Positions 56,873 to 64,000 of a stretch of DNA of 64,000 bases are shown piece after piece. The stretch is from Lunularia cruciata (lineage: Eukaryota > Streptophyta > Marchantiopsida > Lunulariales > Lunulariaceae): NCBI GenBank assembly GCA_948567375.1, contig OX419757.1, positions 57,037,665 to 57,101,664 on the forward strand, given 5' to 3'. Both the position numbers and the translations under genes were made by a program. Positions within the stretch are counted from its first letter, which is position 1; each line of letters starts with the position of its first letter. The notes beneath the pieces are model-generated. The model saw nothing but the letters and a program-made list of their open reading frames with translations, searched no databases and was not told the origin of the DNA.

Positions 56873-57560
56873 TTATAGTGTGTGGGACTTCATATGGGCC
56901 AAAAAATTTTGCATAACATAATTTCTCATTTCTTCTTGGTTCTCTCCATAGTACTCAAAGGCTAGTTGGTCCACACTTTCATCTTTGGTTCCTATATCTA
57001 TATCCAAATCATCAAAGTCCTCCTCTAGCCAATTATTGGCCATGTTAATCAAATTTTTTTGAGGAATAATATACACTATCATCCATCCTAATAGATCTAA
57101 ATTTTGTCTTGGATCATTTAGTTGTACTCTTATTTCTTTGAGCAAATGCAATTTGAAGGAAGGAACTTAATGTGTCATATGAATATAACCTAAATCCCTT
57201 AATAGAAATTGATGGTTCTCAAACAAGATGCACTCTCCCCTTCTATTTAAATACGTCCATATAGGTGATATTTTAGTACATGCCAAGTTGTGGCAAGAAC
57301 TCGGCAGACCTGCATTGGCAGTTCATAAAATTACAAGTTGTATTGTGAATTATTTTCACCTTACATACATAAATATTATCATTTTTTGGTTATCAACAAC
57401 ATTGAACAAAAAATTAATTCTTACCTCTTGCAAAATGAATAAATTGTCTCTTATCATCACATACTACTCGACCATTCATAGAGTAAAATCCCATCCTACA
57501 AAGATATATTCTTCCATCCACTTTAGGCCATTACGACAATCTGAATAAAGTCCCATCCAC
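56873..57560 (-). pseudogene. Possible PIF/Harbinger-like transposase C-terminal remnant
   Basis: Minus strand. An open frame at 56873-57151 begins MHLLKEIRVQLNDPRQNLDL and ends with an acidic stretch and QEEMRNYVMQNFLAHMKSH. Upstream (57180-57330), LRDLGYIHMTH and NLACTKISPIWTYLNRRGE are readable, and a CAAGAG/GTAAGAA near 57420 could be an old splice donor. The C-terminal shape recalls ALP1/Harbinger transposases, but the catalytic DDE motifs are not visible. Low confidence; it could be any decayed gene. Confidence 0.25.
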
Positions 57561-57790
57561 TAAAACCCACACATCCAAGGAATCCTTTTTGTGCAGAAAA
57601 TATTGAAATTCTTGATCAGATTGAAATTATCCCACAATTTGACCTCTTTGCCCAATATAGAAATAGTTACAATCATTACTTTTTTTGTAAACAACACGAT
57701 AGAACATGCACGGATTCTCCATAATTTAACCCTCTTGCCACACTTGCCCCGTTGCTATGATGTCTAAACCTATCAAGAGCAAGGGCAACC

Positions 57791-58243
57791 TATAACAATA
57801 TGGAGTTTAGCGACATAGTTAGTAAGGCTAACAAAGTAGAGAATAAGCCAAATTAGCCTAGAATATTCTAGAAGCATCTAGGAAGCTTCTTGGGAAGCTT
57901 CTTGACTAATTTAACTTGCACCCCAAGTAGGTAACTTCTAGAAGGAAGCTTTTAGAAGCTTCCAACTAGCTTAGCTTGCAAGCCAAGTAGGCGGCTTCTA
58001 GAAGGAAACTTCTTGGGAAACCAGAAACCAGAAACTTCTCAAGAAGTTTCTGGTTAACTTGGCTTGCACTTTAAGAAAGCAGCTCAAGGAAATTTTTTGA
58101 GAAACTTCTCAAGGGTTTTGTATGCTAACTATAAATACCAAAGCCGAAGCTCATGCTAGACATTCGGAGTTTTCCCACATTCAAGTGTCCCAATGTGAGT
58201 TTCCATTCTCTTATTTCTCTACTTGAGCTTAGTCTTTTATACA
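57791..58243 (+). mobile_element. G2 solo LTR
   Basis: 453 bp, TATAACAATATGGAG...GTCTTTTATACA, a G2 LTR in the orientation opposite to 47066-47488. TATA box 58129-58139; heat-shock-like modules 57861-57873 and 57945-57962; an extra palindrome CCAGAAACTTCTCAAG near 58028. No polypurine tract precedes it and no clear target duplication is left (CAACC/ACTTG). Confidence 0.88.
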
Positions 58244-59229
58244 ACTTGCATCCACATACGAGTTTTTGTTCTTGTAGATGCATTTCTAAATAATCTAAGG
58301 TTTTGTACTACATTTACTAAAGCTTAGAATGATAATAAACCCATTCTAGTAAGTTGTCTAAACGCCTAAGCATCTAATCCTAAAAACATATTTGAATACA
58401 AACTCATTGCTTCATGTACATTGCACTCTATCTTGCACATAATGGGATTCCAAGGTATAATTTCACCTTCTCATGAGTATCCCAATATAATTTTGTTTAG
58501 CATCCGAGCTCCTAAACTCCATTCAAGCTTCTCCTCAATATAGTCATTTTCCATTTTTGCTCGCAATGTTAGTTGGATTAATTTCTCAATTTGTTGGAGC
58601 ATAAGAATGAAAGTACTTGTGTGAGGCATCCTTGATGGCTTGGATCCAAATGTAATGATTTTTGATTAAACTTATACAAGTCATGAATTTTTAGGTATTT
58701 AGAGCCAAGAGTAAGGAGTAAGGGAGCGTAGATTCCATGGTCTAAATTGCACTTTCACTCACATATTGTAGTATCAAGAAGAGGAGCAAAGTGAAAGGAT
58801 AAGGGGGAGCTTAGATTCCACTATCAAATTTGCATTCACATTGCACTCACATGGTAGATCAAGAGTAGATTGAAAAGAGGAGCAAAGAGCAAGGAGAACT
58901 TGCAATGAATACTAGAATGGGGGAGCTTGTAAGGGAACACATGGTCTATCAAGAAAAGAGCAAGGGGAGTTTTCCAAGGAACACAAGAAAGGAGATGCAT
59001 TGTGAACCAAAGCAAGTGTGGTGGTGATGTTAGATTTGCAAGTTGGACTAGCTTTAGCTCTCTTCTTAATGAATGTAATTAGCAAGAATTAAATTAAATT
59101 CTAGGCAGTGAGATCAATTCAAAATCAGGCAATAATGTGAAATTAATAATTATAGATAGTTGCAAGAAACATACAATCCCCATATAACTCTATGGGTCAT
59201 GATTTCAAATCCCCATATAACTTTTACAA
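58244..59229. other. AT-rich unassigned DNA
   Basis: No open frame with a recognised motif. 58700-59030 is purine-rich with loose repeats of AAGAGGAGCAAAG/AAGGGGGAGCTT type words. Confidence 0.5.
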
Positions 59230-59629
59230 GTATTGTTGTAAGTACTTGTAAAGCACTTTTTGATCACAAGTTTTACTATCCATACAAGTTATACTGATTA
59301 CCCATAAAAACTTTTATAGAATCTTATGGGTACCCATAATTCCGTGCATGTAGCACCATGAAATTTATGAGTTACCTTTATGATGACTTGTAAATTTTTT
59401 TGGGTTATAGGACATTTCTTAAAATAGATAGGAAATAATTTGACCAAGAATTTTACATGAAAAACATTATCTCATCTTTCATACTCTTATGGGTACAACA
59501 AGGGGTTTCAAATATAGAATTATGGGTACCCATAAGATTCTATAAAAGTTTTTATGGGTAATCAGTATAACTTGTATGGATAGTAAAACTTGTGATCAAA
59601 AAGTGCTTTACAAGTACTTACAACAATAC
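59230..59629. repeat. Foldback: perfect 112 bp inverted repeat with 176 bp spacer
   Basis: Left arm 59230-59341 and right arm 59518-59629 are exact reverse complements over all 112 bases by eye. The outer end is GTATTGTTGTAAG, the inner end GGTACCCATAATT. Total length 400 bp. Outside the arms the similarity drops sharply to a weak trace. The spacer has no open frame. Such long perfect arms would fold into a strong hairpin in RNA. Confidence 0.95.
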
Positions 59630-61639
59630 ACGTAAGGATTACATATTTCCATACAAAAATTTACCTATTTAAATGCCCTATTGTGTTTCAATTCAAAGAG
59701 ATGTGTGAACTATAGTAGGTTCAGAACTTAGATTCAATGCTCTTTCTATGGAGGATACCTTGGTGTATTAGAGGTTAAGCTATATGCTGAGTTAAAAGAT
59801 GAAGGTTGAGAGAAGATATTCTTGTATTGTATGCATTTTTTAATTTTTTTTTATCAAGGATAGCTTTTGCAACATTTGAAGGATATAAGAAGTCACTTCT
59901 CTAACATGACTTGGCAACTAGATAGCAAGAGAAGGCTTTTGAAACTGAGCTAAATAGTCTTGGAAAATATAAAGAAATGAAAGGCACAAAGGAGTATAAG
60001 GGGGAAGAGCAAGTACAATGTATTAAGAGCAAGTGCAAAAGCTCATGCAAAGCTTTAACATCTATAAACACTGTGAAGTAAAAGGAAAAGAATTAATTTT
60101 TTTATTGCTGAATTGTGTGATATAGGTTTGTAATGGTATATCTGGCAGATAGAAAAGAAGAGTATTATAGTCTTAGATGTGATACGAGCTCTTATTGCTG
60201 TGGTATGTCTATGAAGACCAATGCTTGAAAATGTTCTAAGTTAATTTATATTTTATGTTAAAAATATGATCTAAGCATTGTAAGCAAAATAGCCATAGCC
60301 CTCTCATCAAATAGTAACCATGATCCACAATGGTACTCTTTGGCTTTGGTTGCAATGGTTGTTATTCTTTCTACTTAGATGACTACTAGTGCCAATAACT
60401 TTGCTTATTGTGAGTTTGGGTGTTGTAGACCACCACAACAAAGAAAGTATGCCTTCCATCCATGAAGCTACTATATATACTCTCACTTGTAAAGAAGGTA
60501 CTACAAGCAAATGCAACCATTGCTTGATCTATATAAGACTATAATGGTACAGAAGATCTATGTCATTGTGTCACAAATTATATCATGAACTCTAGTAGGT
60601 TCCTCCCTTGATGATTCAATGTTCATTTAAAGTAGTAAAATGCTAAGAATAGGTCGTTCCCTTGAGGATACATATAAAAAATAACTAAGAGTGAGGAGAA
60701 ATTTCTGTAATTATTGTCTTATTATTATTGCCTATTTAACCTCTTGGGCAAGAGCTACTCCTAGAAGAGTGTAGTGTAATCTCCTATGGCACGCCACAGA
60801 AAAAGGAAAACTAAAGATCACATTCACTACTCTAAATGTTACTTCACTCTTTTCCAAGTTACTCCTAAAGGTGATGGCTCTCTCTACTCTAAATGCCCCT
60901 TCACTCTAAAATCCTAGTAGAAATGAAGCTTAGTGCTACCCTTCCCTCAACTATGAAGTTGTCTTCATTTTAATAAAATACTCTTGCCTTTTGATTTTAT
61001 GGTACTCCTAATGCTCCAAATCCAAATTGACTCTTCAAGACATAGGTTCACTCCTCACAAATCAAACATCCTAATCAAGTGAAAATATGCCTCTCTATAC
61101 TCCAACACATGTGATCATATTGTGAAATTCCTTACTACTACTCAACACAAACATTCATCAACACTTTGGATTATCTAAAAATCCTATCTTGTTACCTACA
61201 TAACACACTTAAGATCCTAATCCTATCTTATCCTAATCACATGTAGGTTGATTAGGATTCTTACACATGTCAAGAGAGGTATTTGGTCTTCCTTAAAGCT
61301 AATTTTAGTTGACATTATTTGGACCTAGAACTTAAAAGACATGTAAAACTCATAAGGTACTCCTCTTGAGGTATTTACAACTAGGAGTAATGTCTACATT
61401 TGAGAAGGACTTTGAATTACTCCCTACTTTGAAGTTACTCTAATACAAGGGTTTCTCCTTCTATGAGGTGAAGTACCTTTGGCTTGGAGCTCTATTATGG
61501 AGAAATACCTTAGCCCTTAAAATTTCTAATTAAGAGCTTGGTCTACTCCTTATATGTTGCTATCTCTTATAGATAGGTCTCACAAACATTTGTTGTTGTT
61601 GTTGAATCACCTTTTTCTCTTCCTCCAAGTGTAGTCCCT
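59630..61639. other. Unassigned DNA
   Basis: AT-rich to 60300. A 69-residue minus-strand frame at 60307-60516 has no recognised family. 60560-61600 is CT-rich with no gene seen. Confidence 0.4.
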
Positions 61640-62045
61640 CCTACATTCAAACTTGATTTGCCTCCTTTCTGTCCTTTCTTCTGCAACTCATTAACCAGAT
61701 GCTCTAATTTGATGACCTACTCCATGTGACACTTGGCCATTTGCAAATCAAGGTCATGATCTTGACCTTGGAGTTCTCTAATTCACTTTGAATACTTATT
61801 GGTTGTTTGTTCTTGGTTTAGAGTTAATCTATGTACCTAATTTGTCTTTGCTTCTACTCCAATCTAAGTGCTCTCAACTCTCCTTGCAATCTTCTAGCCT
61901 TTTCTTCACTCTGGCTTTTTTGTTGCAAGGAAAGCACTTTACCTCTTAATTTTATGGTTCTCCTACACCAATGCGTTCACCTTCTTGGTTGCTTCTTTGT
62001 AATGTTTTTGGCCTTTGCCAATTCCTCCATGATATAATTATCCTT
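61640..62045 (-). pseudogene. Coiled-coil-like coding remnant, unrecognised
   Basis: Minus-strand segments read as charged, glutamine/lysine/arginine-rich helices (EELAKAKNITKKQ near 62030, LSLQQKSQSEEKARRLQGEL near 61880-61930, LHLEEEKKVIQQQQQ near 61590-61640). The style resembles the helical part of the ORF unit at 52860-53000/40200-40500. No family is recognised. Confidence 0.3.
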
Positions 62046-62077
62046 TAATTTTTGGGTATAGATTTTCTTATGCATAC

Positions 62078-63478
62078 TATAAAAGACCAAAGAGAGAACT
62101 AAGAGAGTGGAAGATCAAAAGAGAAAGTCACATTGGAAACACTTAAGTGAGGGAAACTCCAAATGCCTAGCATGAGCTTGGGCTTTGGTATTTATAGTGA
62201 TGGAAGACAAGGCTCTTTAGAAGCATCCAAAAGAAGCTTCCCTCTTGGATCCATCATCTTGGAGTCCAAGCCAAGCTACTTGAGAGATTTCCAAGGAAAC
62301 TTCCTTCTACAAGCCATCTACTTGTCATACAAGCTAAGATAGCTATTAAATTGATGTGCAAGTTACCCATCCTTGGAAGGTACTTAGAAGCTTCTCACCT
62401 CAAAGTTTCCTAGATGCTTCTAGGGTTTTCTACCACAAAGGTTCCTAAACACTTCTAGCATATTCTTAGCATTCATAGATTATGCTAGTTTTACCTCATT
62501 ATTGCTATATGTAGTTGATTCTACAAACTCTTTTGGTAACTACATATTGTTACACATTCTCCCACTATTAGTTGGTGAATTACTCATTGCCATGGATGCT
62601 TCAAATGCTTGGATAGCCTCTTTGTGCATTTTGAAGATGAGAATAGAGCTCCCATTTGGCATCATGAAGAGGGTACTCTTTCCAAAGGATCTTATACTTG
62701 GTGTGTCAATGTATGTTGTGTTGGATGTCATGATATGCAAGTATACAATCAACCTCATATTCTTCATGATTACTAATATAGATTGGAGGAGGAGGAGGAG
62801 GAGGTTGGATATGAGTATTGAAAGAATATGGGTTAGAAACAAAGGATTTTAACTGGGAGATATGGAATGTAAGGTGGATCTTCATGTGACTAGGAAAGCA
62901 AGTTTGTAAGCAATGCAAGAAATGATCTAAATAATAATAAAATCCATTCCAATTAAGAGAGAGTTTACAAACTTGTCTTTCAAGAGAAAGAGGAAGGGGA
63001 AGAGGAAGGTTACTAGAGGAAAGCATAACCTTATCACCTATTTTAAAGGTTAGATCATGACAATATTGATCACCATATTTTTTTTATCTGTTTTGAGCAA
63101 CAAGGAGATGAGACTTGGCTTGATGTAAGGACTTAGATAGTATAGATAAGATAGTGGAAAATATATTTGACATGAGATCATGGTGGAACAAGAAGAGAAT
63201 TGGGATCAAGTGGATCTTGCCCATAATTAAGGAAGAAAGGAGAGAATCTGATACTTGCTTGCTTGGAATTATTGTAAGCAAACTTGGCAATTGCAAGACA
63301 AGTATCCTAATTAGTATGATGAACATTGATAAAGGCACATAACATATCTTTCAAGGTGTGATGTGCTTATTTCCCATCAGTTTGGGGATGATAGATTGTA
63401 GAAAAGGCAAGCTTGGTACAAAATAGCTTAAAAAGTGCTTGCCCAAATTTTTAGATGAATCAAGAACACTATCAAAGA
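62078..63478 (-). mobile_element. Truncated G2 chromovirus (LTR plus chromodomain/integrase end)
   Basis: 3' LTR 62078-62554 (TATAAAAGACC...TTGTTACA, TATA box 62187-62197), polypurine tract just after (GGGAGAATG on minus), then decayed chromodomain and integrase C-terminal sequence. LSSSNLPLPL and FHISQLKSFV near 62830-63025 and SLHQAKSHLLVAQN near 63084-63130 match 47423-48271. It ends at 63478 where the G3 LTR starts. Much more decayed than the 47-52 kb copy; many breaks. Confidence 0.85.
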
Positions 63479-64000
63479 TGTCACACCATTTGTAGTTTCG
63501 CATCTAGATGCTCGGACATTAGAGTTCCAGTGATAGTAGTTAGAGTTATTCTAGCAGTTTCTCAGAGACTACTTTTCGACGGTTAGATTTTGTGTTTGGG
63601 ATACTGATTTCACGGTGGGGCCCACCATTACTTTGCACCGTCGAGTGTGCCATCAGTGGGACCGTTAGGGTTTCAGTGGTAGCTCAAGTCCAGGGGGTAT
63701 AGTTTCAAAGTGAGCTCCAGAGAGCTCACTTCTCTGATGTTGAGCCTTCGAGTTCTTGGCTATGGTGGACAGAGGCCGGCGAGCGTCACCTGGATTCTCT
63801 ATGCTTGAGTGGGTGTGGTTTGACTGTAATCAGTGCCCAATTGTTGGCAGTCTATAGAGTGAGAGATCAAGTATTGATCTGAGTTGAGTTGAGTTGAGAG
63901 TTTTAAGCAATCTGATTACATCAGAGAAGTGAAGTCAGGGGGGAATCGGGTGCAAGACTTTGAGTGTTGGTGGTATTTCCAAGCTCGGTAGATTGTGGTA
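63479..64000 (+). mobile_element. G3 LTR (young-looking copy), cut by window edge
   Basis: Starts TGTCACACC exactly at the end of the truncated G2. It shares GTTGAGCCT, GAGTTCTTGGCTATGGTGG and GCTTGAGTGG with the old copy at 20626-21131 in the same order. It is far richer in C and G, including CpG sites (CACGGTGGGG, CACCGTCGAG, GGCCGGCGAGCGTC), than that copy. A short (GAGTT)n run lies near 63880-63900. The element presumably continues to the right. Confidence 0.7.

Noticed and set aside
60307-60516. Small minus-strand gene
   Set aside because: 69-residue frame without a family signature; length is not surprising by chance.
57791-62554. G2 LTR pair (57791 and 62078) as one element
   Set aside because: They face opposite directions and the DNA between holds no G2 coding sequence.

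Overview
The window reads as a repeat-dense stretch of plant nuclear DNA. It is AT-rich and built almost entirely from nested, decayed LTR retrotransposons of the Ty3 (chromovirus and Athila/Tat-like) and Ty1/copia types, with plant-style initiator-Met primer-binding sites. A seed plant with a large genome, plausibly a gymnosperm, fits best; that is inference from texture, not from a species marker. I see no intact host gene, rRNA, tRNA or CRISPR array.

I use working names for recurring families. G1 is a Ty3 chromovirus with ~735 bp LTRs (TGTAATAC...GTATTACA). G2 is a Ty3 chromovirus with ~420-490 bp LTRs rich in AGCTTC palindromes. G3 is an LTR family seen at 20.6 kb and at the right edge. 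C1 and C2 are copia elements.

Layout, left to right. 1-1580: G1 pol remnant. 3249-3403: three-arm alternating inverted repeat. About 3600-7973: Athila/Tat-like fossil interrupted by a G1 solo LTR (4644-5379). 7974-16140: rearranged G2 fossil whose LTR was split by a structurally complete G1 element (9305-15848, target duplication CCAAG). 16141-16880: C2 copia start. 17445-17612: 56 bp tandem repeat. 18765-21240: Ty3 integrase remnant and G3 LTR. 21984-23265: DNA transposon with TA-flanked inverted ends. 23400-24215: low-copy-looking island. 25583-34075: pogo/Tigger-type (CENP-B-like DDE) DNA transposon, split by a second G1 element that itself carries an opposite-facing G1 solo LTR. 35949-37430: unrecognised coding remnant. 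37860-38587: G1 solo LTR. 38878-54003: unrecognised coiled-coil ORF unit split by C1 (40507-52858), which was in turn hit by a 1.9 kb TG...CA insert (41420-43330) and a complete G2 element (47066-52693). 54-57 kb: CT-rich, tandemly repetitive DNA and a possible Harbinger-like remnant. 57791-58243: G2 solo LTR. 59230-59629: perfect 112 bp foldback. 62078-63478: truncated G2. 63479-end: fresher G3 LTR.

The main biological lead is the promoter of family G2. Its U3 carries clustered, well-formed heat-shock-element modules (including TTCnnGAAnnTTC) just upstream of a TATA box in several copies, an arrangement like that of heat-activated plant retrotransposons. A second lead is the pogo/Tigger transposase. 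A third is the pair of unusual foldback structures. The nesting can be ordered by target-site duplications, giving a readable insertion history.
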